Shown: positions 8,352 to 19,514, counted from the first letter of the stretch. The stretch: DNA of 37,304 nucleotides from Erysipelotrichaceae bacterium (GCA_015059105.1 SVBB01000015.1:1-37304), one strand, 5' to 3'. The notes: generated by a model not told the origin, from the sequence alone. Made by a program: numbers and translations.

Positions 8352-9117
8352 CTATGTGTAATAGTTTTAATGCGTTTTGATATGTGACGTCTTCAATATG
8401 TTTTGGAGATAATTCTTTAATTCTCGCGATTTCTTGAACGACATATGAGATGTTCTTTGGCTCATTCCTATTCCCTCTAAATGGGTGTGGGGTGAGATAT
8501 GGAGAATCCGTTTCCACGACCAACTTATCTAAAGGAACATCATATGCGACTTGTTTTGGGGTTTTCGCGTTAGTAAATGTCACCGGTCCCCCTAAAGATA
8601 TAGTTAATCCAAGCTTGATAAATTCCCACATCGATTCCACAGAGCCGGAATAGCAATGCATAATTCCTCCAAACTTAGGAGGGTATTGTTTTAATATTTC
8701 TAAGCAATCTTCAATGGAATCACGGTTATGGATTGAAATCGGTAAACCAACGTGATTTGCGAGTTCAATTTGTCGAATAAAATATTCTTTTTGTATCTCT
8801 CTTTGAATTGGATCTTTTATCCAATGATAATCAAGTCCAATTTCTCCAATCGCGACGACTTTTGGATCTTTTAAATGCGACATCACTTCATCGTAATCAT
8901 CTTCACTTAAATCAAATATTTCGGTTGGATGAAAACCAATTGCCGCATAACAATTATCGTACTTTTGCGCGATTTTCACCGCTAAAAGCGAGGTTTTTTT
9001 ATCGTAACCAACAACTAAAAACTTTTTAACGCGTGCCTTTTCAGCGTCCGCGATAATTCGATCTATCTCTGGGTATAAGTCCTCGTGATTAAGATGACAG
9101 TGAGTATCAAAAATCAT
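8344..9117 (-). CDS. tatD: TatD-family metal-dependent hydrolase/DNase
   Basis: A TIM-barrel metallohydrolase of the TatD family, associated with 3'-5' exonuclease activity on DNA and possibly RNA. The first metal ligands are visible as FDTHCHL (His6 and His8), followed by AIGEIGLDYHW, PISIHNRD, GIMHCYSG and the C-terminal VVETDSPYLTPHPFRG. The ATG at 9117 gives 257 residues, the usual length. It sits one base after the mnmE stop codon and has no clear ribosome site, suggesting reinitiation. An in-frame TTG upstream lies inside the mnmE end and is rejected. The tatD-rnmV-rsmA order is common in Firmicutes. Confidence 0.95.
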   Translation of the reverse strand: MIFDTHCHLNHEDLYPEIDRIIADAEKARVKKFLVVGYDKKTSLLAVKIAQKYDNCYAAIGFHPTEIFDLSEDDYDEVMSHLKDPKVVAIGEIGLDYHWIKDPIQREIQKEYFIRQIELANHVGLPISIHNRDSIEDCLEILKQYPPKFGGIMHCYSGSVESMWEFIKLGLTISLGGPVTFTNAKTPKQVAYDVPLDKLVVETDSPYLTPHPFRGNRNEPKNISYVVQEIARIKELSPKHIEDVTYQNALKLLHIDE

Positions 9118-9118
9118 A

Positions 9119-10444
9119 TTATTTACCAACGCAGAATCTTGAGAAAATTTCAGTGGTAAAGTCCTTTGTAGAATCTTCCCCTAAAATCTCTGATAAACAG
9201 TTATATGCTTGATGAAGAGATACCGCGATTAAATCAGTTGATAAGTTGTTCTCTGCATCTTCTTTCGCTCTTTTAAGCTCTTCAATCGCTTTACGTAATA
9301 AACCGAGTTGTCTTGAATTATTTAACGCTGGTGTTTTAAATGTTGTCTCATTGATATCAAACAAACGATATATTTCTTTCTTTAAATCGTCGAGGTCGTT
9401 ATTAACCGCGGAGATATAAATATGATTGTCTTTATTTTTGATTAAATCAGCTTTGTTGTAGACGATGATATGTTTACGGCCGTTAATCTTATCTAATATT
9501 TGTTTATCTTCATCGTCTAACTTTCTAGATGCATCGATCACCGCGATTACTAAATCTGCACCTTCGATAGCTTTGATGCTTTTATCAATGCCGATGTTTT
9601 CAATTAAGTCATCGGTTTCTCTAATACCAGCAGTGTCATATAAATTAAGTGGAATACCACCTAAATTAACTTGTCCTTCGACAACATCTCTTGTCGTTCC
9701 GGGAATAGAAGTAACAATCGCTTTATCTTCTTGTAATAAGGCATTTAATAAAGACGATTTACCAACGTTTGGTTTACCAACAATCGCGACTTTTAATCCA
9801 TCTCTAATGATTTGAGCTTTCTCACCCTCATTTAATAAGTTGCCTACTTTATCAACTATTTCATTAACATAGTTAATAATCATTTCTTTACTTGCAGTTT
9901 CAATATCTTCATATTCAGGAAAATCGATATTCACTTCAATTAAAGAGAGGATATCTGCAATCTTATTTCTAATCGCTACAACAACATTACTGGTATCACC
10001 TTTAAGCGATAGCATTGATATTTGCTTTGCTTCATCGTTAATCGCATTGATAACATCATTGATTGCTTCTGCTTGAACTAAATCGATTTTATTATTTAAA
10101 AATGCGCGTTGAGAGAATTCTCCATTAGTTGCTAATCTAACGCCTTTAGATAATATCTCTTTAATAATTTGATTCGCGATGAGCATAGAACCATGACAAA
10201 TGATTTCTACACTATCCTCACCAGTGAAGCTTCTTGGGCCTTTATAGGCGTTTAAAACAACATCATCTATAATCTTATCGCCGGCTTTTATTTGACCGAC
10301 AAACACCTCTCTTTTAGTTAAATTCCTAAGGTCTTTAGAAAATACTTTTGAAACAATCTCAAAACAGTCTTTACCAGAAAGACGAATGAGCGCGAGAGCG
10401 CTTTTAAGAGGTGGTGTTGCTAAAGCAATAATTGTTTCTTCCAT
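9119..10444 (-). CDS. mnmE: tRNA modification GTPase MnmE
   Basis: With MnmG it installs the 5-carboxymethylaminomethyl group on the wobble uridine of several tRNAs. The 441 residues contain the N-terminal folate-binding region, the GTPase domain with P loop GKPNVGKS at 223-230, GTTRDV as the switch with DTAG, NKAD as G4, and the C-terminal catalytic cysteine in FCVGK (Cys438). The partner mnmG, often immediately downstream, is not here; tatD follows instead. The start lies just after the hairpin that follows khpB. No Shine-Dalgarno is visible, only the AT-rich TTTTAAATATT before the ATG, so this may be another leaderless start and the first gene of a seven-gene run. Confidence 0.97.
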   Translation of the reverse strand: MEETIIALATPPLKSALALIRLSGKDCFEIVSKVFSKDLRNLTKREVFVGQIKAGDKIIDDVVLNAYKGPRSFTGEDSVEIICHGSMLIANQIIKEILSKGVRLATNGEFSQRAFLNNKIDLVQAEAINDVINAINDEAKQISMLSLKGDTSNVVVAIRNKIADILSLIEVNIDFPEYEDIETASKEMIINYVNEIVDKVGNLLNEGEKAQIIRDGLKVAIVGKPNVGKSSLLNALLQEDKAIVTSIPGTTRDVVEGQVNLGGIPLNLYDTAGIRETDDLIENIGIDKSIKAIEGADLVIAVIDASRKLDDEDKQILDKINGRKHIIVYNKADLIKNKDNHIYISAVNNDLDDLKKEIYRLFDINETTFKTPALNNSRQLGLLRKAIEELKRAKEDAENNLSTDLIAVSLHQAYNCLSEILGEDSTKDFTTEIFSRFCVGK

Positions 10445-10450
10445 AATATT

Positions 10451-10471
10451 TAAAAGCGCCTGTTTAGGCGC
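10451..10471 (-). terminator. Terminator-like hairpin between khpB and mnmE
   Basis: On the minus strand GCGCCT-AAAC-AGGCGC forms a six-base GC-rich stem, followed by only four T before AAATATT and the mnmE ATG. It may end or attenuate the rpmH-khpB transcript. Confidence 0.6.
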
Positions 10472-10479
10472 ATTTTATC

Positions 10480-11079
10480 TTAATCAACGTAAATGATTTG
10501 AACTTGTCTCTTATTACCTTCACCGATGCTCTCAGTTTTGATATGAGGCATATTGGCACAGGCATTATGAATAGCTCTTCTTTCATCAGATGGCATTGGA
10601 TCAAAGACGTAGTTAACTTTAGTTTTTTGAACATCACGAGCGTATTTTTTCGCTTGTTTTTCTAAAACCCAGTATTTGTGGTCTTTATAACCATTGATAT
10701 CGAGAAGGATTCTAAATCTCTTACGGAATTTACCATTAACTGCTAAACGAGTTAATTCATTTAAAGCTTGTAAGGTTTTACCATTTTTACCAATTAAGAT
10801 TGGATTGTGAGTTGAATCGATAACGATATGAATAATATCATCATCTAATTTAGTCTTCACTGTGCTTTCAATTCCGAGAGAATCGATAACATTTAAGACA
10901 TAGTCTTCCGCATATCTTACGACATCGGAAAATTCATATACTTCAATAATGACTTTTTTGGAAAATAAACCTTTGGTTTTTCCAGTATCAGAATAAAGGA
11001 TTTGGCTAGTTGGAATTCCTAATTCCTTAGAAGCTTCTTCTAATGCTTCTTCAACCGTTTTACCTTGAAATTCTTTCAT
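10480..11079 (-). CDS. khpB: RNA-binding protein KhpB (Jag/EloR)
   Basis: A KH-R3H RNA-binding protein that pairs with KhpA and affects cell elongation in Firmicutes. The N-terminal Jag domain spans about residues 1-55 (MKEFQGKTVEEALEEASKEL). The KH domain has its GxxG loop as LIGKNGKTLQAL. The C-terminal R3H domain has RRAIHNAC. At 199 residues there is no long linker between the Jag and KH domains. AAGGAG precedes the ATG. It directly follows yidC, the conserved arrangement that gave it the name SpoIIIJ-associated. A terminator-like hairpin follows. Confidence 0.93.
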   Translation of the reverse strand: MKEFQGKTVEEALEEASKELGIPTSQILYSDTGKTKGLFSKKVIIEVYEFSDVVRYAEDYVLNVIDSLGIESTVKTKLDDDIIHIVIDSTHNPILIGKNGKTLQALNELTRLAVNGKFRKRFRILLDINGYKDHKYWVLEKQAKKYARDVQKTKVNYVFDPMPSDERRAIHNACANMPHIKTESIGEGNKRQVQIIYVD

Positions 11080-11094
11080 ATATAAACGATCTCC

Positions 11095-12564
11095 TTATTT
11101 AGTTTTTCTTTTAGAAATGATGGCTTGTGTGATTAATGTTTGGGCGATTGAGAATAACGCGCCGAAGAACCAGTAAATACCCATCGCGGAAGCAAGTGAG
11201 AAGCCCATGATGATAATCATACCCATCATTACATATGTGAATATCTTCATAGTTCTATTTTGGCTAGTGGCGTTTGGATTTTTGCCTAATTTAGCAACAT
11301 TCTTTTGTTTTCTCTTTTGAATCCATTGTGGTAATAACATCGCAACGACTTGAGCAGCACCCATCAAAATGAATAAGATCAAAGCAGTTACTGCAGAGCC
11401 ATTACCCCAGTTGGATGCATTGAATAAAACAGAGCTGATAGAATCAGATAAGTTTAAATTTAAGAAGCTGCCGGTGGATAACCATGCAGAACCAGTAAGA
11501 GCACCCCAAACACAGATGAAGATTGGGAATTGCACAACCATAATCAATAAGCTTGATAATGGATTGATGCCATTTTTCTTATATAAAGCGGACATTTCTT
11601 GTGACATTCTTGCTCTTTCAGCTTGATTAGTGTTTGCATTTGGATATTTGTTTTGAATCTTTGCGATTTGTGGTTGTAATTCAGTCATCTTAGCGTTGCT
11701 AAGTGTGGACTTGAATGAAACGAGGAACATAAATCCTCTGACGATCACAGTGATGATTAAAATCGCGAACACTTGTGCCCATCCAACCGTGCCGTTTAAT
11801 CCAGTACCCATGCCAACAAATGCGTTGCATAGGATATCGACGAAAGCACCAATTGGCCAAACCAATAAACCTTCAAAGAAACCTTTGCTCCATGCATAGC
11901 TATATGTCTTGGCTTCAATTGCAACAGTGTGTTTGCTATCTCTATCATAGCCATAGCTACCATATTGACCATCATCAGTCGCGATACATGAACGGAAGTT
12001 AGCAATATATGCGTCCATTCCTTTTTTGTATTGAGTGATGAAGTCGTTAGTTGGACATTTGTTGATGTCATCTAAGATTGTGAATGTCTTTTTGTTATAA
12101 AGATCCCAAGTGTCCCAGACGACTGGTTGTTCTTGCTTATCAGAATAATATTTGAAATATCCGTATCTCGCTAAAGCGTCATTGACTACTGCTGCGGATG
12201 AATCTTCTTTTAAACTTGCATATGCTTTAACATCGTCTAAAAGTAAACTATCCATTGTTGCCCAGTAATCTTGATGTGGAACTTCAATATTATTTTTATT
12301 ACAAGTATCAATAATGGTTTTTAAACCTTGGTTCGCGTTATTTTCTAAACTGACTGTGTAATAAACATTAGTAAAAAATGCGTGTTGTACTGCGCCTTCT
12401 GGTTTATCATCTGCACTATAATATCTAGTTATACCATCATCATATGCATAAAGCATATTAGATCTATCTTTAGGCGAGCAAAAAGATGCGGTACAACCGG
12501 ATAACAACAATAAACCAGCACAGAGTGTGGTTAATCCTAACCCTAATTTCGTTTTTCTTTTCAT
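11095..12564 (-). CDS. yidC: Membrane protein insertase YidC (Oxa1 family), long lipoprotein form
   Basis: Inserts and folds membrane proteins, alone or with SecYEG. A lipoprotein signal is clear: positively charged start, hydrophobic core and LLSGC with Cys24. The core Oxa1 region follows at about residue 230 onwards, with the groove arginine in TVIVRGFMFLVSF, the cytoplasmic coiled hairpin KMTELQPQIAKIQNKY, and three or four more membrane helices to the Arg/Lys-rich tail. Between the signal and the core lies an extracytoplasmic region of roughly 190 residues, absent from ordinary SpoIIIJ proteins of 250-290 residues; here the total is 489. The ATG overlaps the rnpA stop as ATGA. Confidence 0.95.
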   Translation of the reverse strand: MKRKTKLGLGLTTLCAGLLLLSGCTASFCSPKDRSNMLYAYDDGITRYYSADDKPEGAVQHAFFTNVYYTVSLENNANQGLKTIIDTCNKNNIEVPHQDYWATMDSLLLDDVKAYASLKEDSSAAVVNDALARYGYFKYYSDKQEQPVVWDTWDLYNKKTFTILDDINKCPTNDFITQYKKGMDAYIANFRSCIATDDGQYGSYGYDRDSKHTVAIEAKTYSYAWSKGFFEGLLVWPIGAFVDILCNAFVGMGTGLNGTVGWAQVFAILIITVIVRGFMFLVSFKSTLSNAKMTELQPQIAKIQNKYPNANTNQAERARMSQEMSALYKKNGINPLSSLLIMVVQFPIFICVWGALTGSAWLSTGSFLNLNLSDSISSVLFNASNWGNGSAVTALILFILMGAAQVVAMLLPQWIQKRKQKNVAKLGKNPNATSQNRTMKIFTYVMMGMIIIMGFSLASAMGIYWFFGALFSIAQTLITQAIISKRKTK

Positions 12565-12890
12565 TGTTCTATTTCTTTAAGTGATTTAAGTAATGCTTCT
12601 TTATTTTGTTGGAATGTATTATTGAGAAATCCTTGTTTTGCGACGACGATTATATCATGCTGTTTGGTTGATGATTTATTAAAATCATCCATAATCGCTC
12701 TCAATTGTCTTTTGATCCTATTACGAGTAACGGCATTACCTAGTTTTGTGGACACTGATACTCCAAATCTATTGAATTGATAATTAGTTGGTAAATAGTA
12801 GAGATGGAATTCAGGTTTTTTAATTCTTTTTCCCGCTTTAACCAAAGTCGAGAAATCTTCATTTGATTTGATGCGATATTCTTTCTTCAT
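12561..12890 (-). CDS. rnpA: Ribonuclease P protein component
   Basis: Protein subunit of RNase P, which removes 5' leaders from tRNA precursors. The 109 residues from the ATG at 12890 have the typical N terminus MKKEYRIKSNEDFSTLVKAGKR and the RNA-binding RNR signature in KLGNAVTRNRIKRQLRAI. A TTG one codon upstream is in frame but ATG is preferred. It starts three bases after the rpmH stop and its TGA overlaps the yidC ATG, so rpmH, rnpA and yidC are tightly coupled. Confidence 0.96.
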   Translation of the reverse strand: MKKEYRIKSNEDFSTLVKAGKRIKKPEFHLYYLPTNYQFNRFGVSVSTKLGNAVTRNRIKRQLRAIMDDFNKSSTKQHDIIVVAKQGFLNNTFQQNKEALLKSLKEIEQ

Positions 12891-12893
12891 CAA

Positions 12894-13028
12894 TTAAGCC
12901 GCGAGTCTTTTACGACCTTTTGCTCTTCTTCTAGAAAGAACACGTCTACCATTTGCACTTTTAATACGAGCTCTGAAGCCAGCTCTATGTGCATGTTTAA
13001 TTTTGCTTGGTTGATAAGTCTTTTTCAT
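12894..13028 (-). CDS. rpmH: 50S ribosomal protein L34
   Basis: A 44-residue ribosomal protein. The translation begins [18 protein letters not shown] and ends GRKRLAA, with the highly basic centre [13 protein letters not shown] that is diagnostic for L34. It is too short for common ORF cut-offs. A strong AGGAGGTG ribosome site lies six bases upstream, in the loop of a small hairpin. It heads the minus-strand operon rpmH-rnpA-yidC-khpB, divergent from dnaA, the standard arrangement at bacterial origins. Confidence 0.97.
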   Translation of the reverse strand: MKKTYQPSKIKHAHRAGFRARIKSANGRRVLSRRRAKGRKRLAA

Positions 13029-13029
13029 C

Positions 13030-13048
13030 AATTACACCTCCTGTAATT
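13030..13048 (-). promoter_or_regulatory. Hairpin presenting the rpmH ribosome site in its loop
   Basis: In the rpmH leader AATTAC and GTAATT (six pairs, 13030-13035 and 13043-13048) flank the seven bases AGGAGGT. The Shine-Dalgarno is therefore the loop of a hairpin directly before the start codon. Confidence 0.55.
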
Positions 13049-13060
13049 AGTGCATTAAAA

Positions 13061-13090
13061 ATAATACTAGCATTTATACATAAATGTCAA
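13061..13090 (-). promoter_or_regulatory. Promoter of the rpmH operon
   Basis: On the minus strand a perfect -35 TTGACA (13085-13090) is followed after 18 bases by the -10 TATTAT (13061-13066). Transcription would begin near 13054, about 26 bases before the rpmH ATG. Confidence 0.8.
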
Positions 13091-13140
13091 ACAAATGTCG
13101 CCCTCAGCCATAAATATAATATTTATCGAACTTATAGAAA

Positions 13141-13443
13141 TGTGAACAATTCCGACAGTGGTTTTATAGTTATTCACAATTTTATGGCTTCTACATATTA
13201 TTTAAGGATATAAGAGTTTTCCACAATTCCACCGTTTTTTAAGTGTGGATTTTGTTGAAAAATGAAAATTTGTGGATAAAATGTGGAGAACAAAAATCAT
13301 ATTATAATTAAACCATTGTTAATATAAAATATTAACTATATCCTACATATTTTCTTTGTAGTATAAATAAATTGTGGATAAAAGAATTTTCCACATTTTC
13401 TCTATTGACTTATATTGTTAATTTATCAATAATTTTATGCACA
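13141..13443. other. oriC: oriC, upstream DnaA-box cluster
   Basis: The rpmH-dnaA gap (13029-13457) carries DnaA boxes on both strands. Perfect TGTGGATAA occurs at 13271-13279 and 13373-13381. Consensus-like TTATTCACA lies at 13170-13178 and TTATGCACA at 13435-13443. TTTTCCACA occurs at 13217-13225 and 13387-13395. Weaker copies are TGTGAACAA at 13141, TGTGGATTT at 13244 and TGTGGAGAA at 13282. The part at about 13291-13370 is very AT-rich. Boxes at 13373 and 13387 flank the dnaA -35 region, and the one at 13435 lies on the predicted transcript start, so DnaA probably also represses its own gene here. Confidence 0.9.
13405..13433 (+). promoter_or_regulatory. Promoter of dnaA
   Basis: TTGACT (13405-13410), a 17-base spacer and AATAAT (13428-13433). 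Transcription would start near 13440, inside the DnaA box at 13435-13443 and 18 bases before the ATG. Confidence 0.7.
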
Positions 13444-13457
13444 GGTAGATAATATTT

Positions 13458-14816
13458 ATGGCAAAAACATTAGCAGAAATAACCCAATTATGGGACAAAA
13501 CATTAAGTAAACTTGAGAAGCGTATCAGCGAACCAAAAGTCTTCGATATTTTCTTTAAAAAATCATATATAGATAATATAGAAAAGGATTTAATAACAGT
13601 TATTTGTGATACTGCGTTGGGTGTTGAGCTCATGCAAACCAAATATTATTCCGTTATTAAAGATACAATTAACGAATTAAGTGATAATGAATACGATCTT
13701 ATTTTCATGACTAAACCACTTAATAAACAAGTTGTTGAAAATAAACCAAAAGAACCTACCTACTTCTCATATAGCAAAATTAATAGAAAACTCACTTTCG
13801 ATAACTATATCGTTGGTGATTTTAATAGAGAAGTTGCTCAAGCAGGGATGATTGTCGCGAAAAATCCAGGGACGATGTTCAACCCATTATTCATCCATTC
13901 AAATTCTGGTTTAGGTAAAACCCATTTGCTTCACGCGATTGCAAACTATATCCAACATGAAGAAAACCCTAACGCGAAAATATTATGTATTTCTGCGAAT
14001 GACTTTGTTGAAGAATATATTAAATTTGTTCGCGGAGACAAAGAATCAGAATCATTAAAAGATTATATTTGCGGGTTCGATGTACTCTTATTTGATGATG
14101 TACAATTTTTAGCAGATAAGGTTAAAACTGAAGAGATGTTTTTCAATATCTATCAACGCATGATTAGCGAAGGTAAACAAATCATCATCACATCCGATAA
14201 ACATCCTAATGAATTAAAGAATATCGAAGAGAGATTGGTTACTAGATTTAACCAGGGTTTAGTGATGAGTATTAAGGAACCTGATAGAGATTCTTGTGTT
14301 TCTATTTTAGAGAATAAGATTGAATCCAATGGTATGGATATCACTAAATTTGATAATTCAGTTTTATATTTCTTTGCTGATAAATTCTCAAAGAATGTTA
14401 GAGAGCTTGAAGGAGCATTAAATAGGTTAATATTCCACGTCTTAAATTTCAAAGATTCCGAACGTATTACAATGGATGTTGCTGCTGAAGCTGTTCAAAC
14501 ATTGGTGGGTGGTAAAAATATTGCAACTCAAATGAATGAGCAAAAGATTATCAATATTGTTGCAGACTATTATAGTCTCACTCCAGACCTCCTTGTTGGT
14601 AAGTCAAGAACTGGTCAAGTCGCCCTTGCTAGACATATTGCGATGTATGTAATTAGAAAGGATTTAGATATCTCACTTGAAAAAATCGGAGAAATGTTTG
14701 GAGGAAGAGATCATACCACTGTGATTAACGCGGTTGGCCATGTGGATAAAGAGTTAACAAATAATGAACAATTAAAACAAGCAATCGACGACATTCAAAA
14801 ACGTATTAATAAATAA
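13458..14816 (+). CDS. dnaA: Chromosomal replication initiator protein DnaA
   Basis: Binds the DnaA boxes at oriC, forms an ATP-dependent filament, melts the origin and helps load the helicase. Its 452 residues contain the N-terminal domain I (residues 1 to about 90), a short linker, the AAA+ domain with Walker A SNSGLGKTHLLHAI near residue 150 and Walker B LLFDDVQFL, and the C-terminal helix-turn-helix with the signature GGRDHTTVINAV. AGGT lies 11 bases before the ATG. The gene starts 15 bases after a DnaA box and is followed by a second origin element before dnaN. Confidence 0.98.
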   Translation: MAKTLAEITQLWDKTLSKLEKRISEPKVFDIFFKKSYIDNIEKDLITVICDTALGVELMQTKYYSVIKDTINELSDNEYDLIFMTKPLNKQVVENKPKEPTYFSYSKINRKLTFDNYIVGDFNREVAQAGMIVAKNPGTMFNPLFIHSNSGLGKTHLLHAIANYIQHEENPNAKILCISANDFVEEYIKFVRGDKESESLKDYICGFDVLLFDDVQFLADKVKTEEMFFNIYQRMISEGKQIIITSDKHPNELKNIEERLVTRFNQGLVMSIKEPDRDSCVSILENKIESNGMDITKFDNSVLYFFADKFSKNVRELEGALNRLIFHVLNFKDSERITMDVAAEAVQTLVGGKNIATQMNEQKIINIVADYYSLTPDLLVGKSRTGQVALARHIAMYVIRKDLDISLEKIGEMFGGRDHTTVINAVGHVDKELTNNEQLKQAIDDIQKRINK

Positions 14817-14850
14817 TTTTTATAAAATAAAAGATATTCTAAAAATAATA

Positions 14851-14859
14851 TGGTAGAAT
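14851..14859 (+). promoter_or_regulatory. Extended -10 promoter candidate for dnaN
   Basis: TGGTAGAAT is an extended -10 (TGn plus TAGAAT) without a clear -35. The perfect DnaA box at 14886 would lie about 20 bases into the transcript, so DnaA binding could affect dnaN expression. Confidence 0.45.
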
Positions 14860-14885
14860 TAAACAAAGTTTGAGATTAATAGGAG

Positions 14886-14945
14886 TTATCCACATATCAA
14901 CAGAAACTACTATTATTAAATAAATATATAAATAAAACCTAAAAG
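14886..14945. other. oriC, candidate unwinding element (DnaA box plus DnaA-trios)
   Basis: A perfect box TTATCCACA (14886-14894) is followed directly by a degenerate one, ATATCAACA (14894-14902), then CAGA and four in-phase triplets CTA CTA TTA TTA (14907-14918), leading into an almost pure AT run to about 14936. DnaA-trios are 3'-[G/A]A[T/A]-5' repeats next to a DnaA box, which read as [C/T]T[A/T] on the other strand; all four triplets fit. The position between dnaA and dnaN matches the Bacillus subtilis unwinding site. The GC-rich linker of B. subtilis is not evident. Confidence 0.6.
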
Positions 14946-14954
14946 GAGAAAAAT

Positions 14955-16082
14955 ATGAGATTTACAATTTTGAGAGAAGAATTTTTAAAAGGTTTATCAA
15001 CAGCTAATAGAGCAGTAGGTGGTAAAGCATCTCCTGTTGCTAGTTTAGTTAATTTAAAAATTGAATTAAATGAAAGAGGATTATTCATTACAGGTTCTAA
15101 TTACAATTTCACAATTAGATCTTTTACTCCATATAGTAGAGGTGAAAAAGAAATTATTAGAAATTATAAAGAAGGTTGTGTATTAGTTACTGCTGATTTA
15201 ATCACTAATATTATTAGAAAGATCGAAAGTGAAGAGGTAATGTTTGAAGTTATCGACTCCACTAATGCAGTTATTAGCAACAACCGTTCTGAATATAATC
15301 TCCAATGTGTAAGAGCGGATGAATATCCTGATTTAGATTTAGAACCAGATGGAACCGAATTATCGCTAACTAGACAAGAGTTCACTTCTTTAGTCAGTCA
15401 AACTGCTTTTGCTGCTTCTCTTAAAGAACAAAGATTAATCTTAACTGCTCTCAATTTAGAGGCGTCTAACGGCGTTTTAGTAGCAACTGCGACTGATTCT
15501 GCTAGAATGGCAAGAAAAGAGCTCCAAATCCCACAAGAAATCAATTTTGTGACCAATATTCCTGCTAAGATGATGGAAGAAATTGCAAGATTGGTTGCAG
15601 AAAGTGAAAATGTGAAGATTTCCATCTCAGATAAAAAAGCGCTATTCTCCTATAATGGTAATGTTATCGCGACTAGACTTGTCGCTGGTGAATACCCAAA
15701 TACTAAAAACATTATTCCACACACTATCTATCATTCATTAGAAGTGAAATCACAAGACTTAATTAAAACTATTGAAAGAATTAACATTCTTTCTGTGGAA
15801 AGAGAAAATGTTGTTGATTTATATGCTGATGAAGAAAAAGTTGAAATCACAGCAAAGAGTTCTCAAATCGGTTATGCTGCTGAAACTCTTGAAAATTATA
15901 AGTATACAGGTCAACCAATTAAAATCTCATTTAACTCTGATTATGTGTTAACAGCGATCAAAGCGATGAATTGTGAAGAAGTAGTTCTTGAATTTATCGG
16001 CGAAATGAAGCCATTTGTTATCAAAAACCCTCAAGATGACTCTGTTATCCAAATCGTAACTCCTGTCCGTACTTATTATTGA
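14955..16082 (+). CDS. dnaN: DNA polymerase III subunit beta (sliding clamp)
   Basis: Ring-shaped processivity clamp for the replicative polymerase and docking point for many DNA enzymes. The 375 residues match the family, starting MRFTILREEFLKGL and ending with the conserved TPVRTYY. Three repeated clamp domains are expected. Internal landmarks are VRADEYPDLD at the first domain boundary, the TDSARMA stretch in domain 2 and a VAGEYPNTKNIIP stretch that starts the last third. AGGAG lies just upstream of the ATG. It has its own candidate promoter and a strong terminator, so rlbA and the genes after it are likely transcribed separately. Confidence 0.97.
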   Translation: MRFTILREEFLKGLSTANRAVGGKASPVASLVNLKIELNERGLFITGSNYNFTIRSFTPYSRGEKEIIRNYKEGCVLVTADLITNIIRKIESEEVMFEVIDSTNAVISNNRSEYNLQCVRADEYPDLDLEPDGTELSLTRQEFTSLVSQTAFAASLKEQRLILTALNLEASNGVLVATATDSARMARKELQIPQEINFVTNIPAKMMEEIARLVAESENVKISISDKKALFSYNGNVIATRLVAGEYPNTKNIIPHTIYHSLEVKSQDLIKTIERINILSVERENVVDLYADEEKVEITAKSSQIGYAAETLENYKYTGQPIKISFNSDYVLTAIKAMNCEEVVLEFIGEMKPFVIKNPQDDSVIQIVTPVRTYY

Positions 16083-16113
16083 TAAAATAGCCTATTTATT
16101 GACTATAAAATTT

Positions 16114-16140
16114 AAGGGAATTTATATTCCCTTTTTTATT
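16114..16140 (+). terminator. Terminator after dnaN
   Basis: Stem AAGGGAAT (16114-16121) / ATTCCCTT (16126-16133), loop TTAT, then six T and ATT. A TATAAT at 16150-16155 shortly after it may be the -10 for rlbA, though its -35 is poor. Confidence 0.88.
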
Positions 16141-16172
16141 TATATGCTTTATAATAACTTTACGAGGTAAAA

Positions 16173-16390
16173 ATGGAGGAAGAAATATTAATAAACGATA
16201 GTAAAGAATTTATCACTCTCAATGAATTTTTAAAACTGGCTAATATTATCTCCACAGGCGGACAAGCAAAATGGTATCTTCAAGAAAATGAAGTATATAT
16301 AAATGATGAACTCGAAAACCGCAGGGGTAGAAAATTATATCCAGGAATGAAGGTAAGAGTGGAAGGTTCGACATTCCTAATCAATAAAAG

Positions 16391-16394
<4 letters not shown>
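16173..16394 (+). CDS. rlbA: S4-domain ribosome-associated protein RlbA (YaaA)
   Basis: A 73-residue protein consisting essentially of one S4 RNA-binding domain. The S4 core is visible as FITLNEFLKLANIISTGGQAKWYLQ and VYINDELENRRGRKLYPGMKV. It is the small gene always found between dnaN and recF in Bacillus-like origins, linked to 50S ribosome biogenesis or function. GAGGT precedes the ATG. Its TGA overlaps the recF ATG (ATGA), so the two are translationally coupled. Confidence 0.9.
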
Positions 16395-19499
<3,105 letters not shown>

Positions 19500-19514
19500 T
19501 AGGAGGTGAAAACT

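Noticed and set aside
19506..19514. Earlier GTG start for gyrA
   Set aside because: The GTG is formed by the last G of the AGGAGG ribosome site itself, so the ATG at 19515 is the start.
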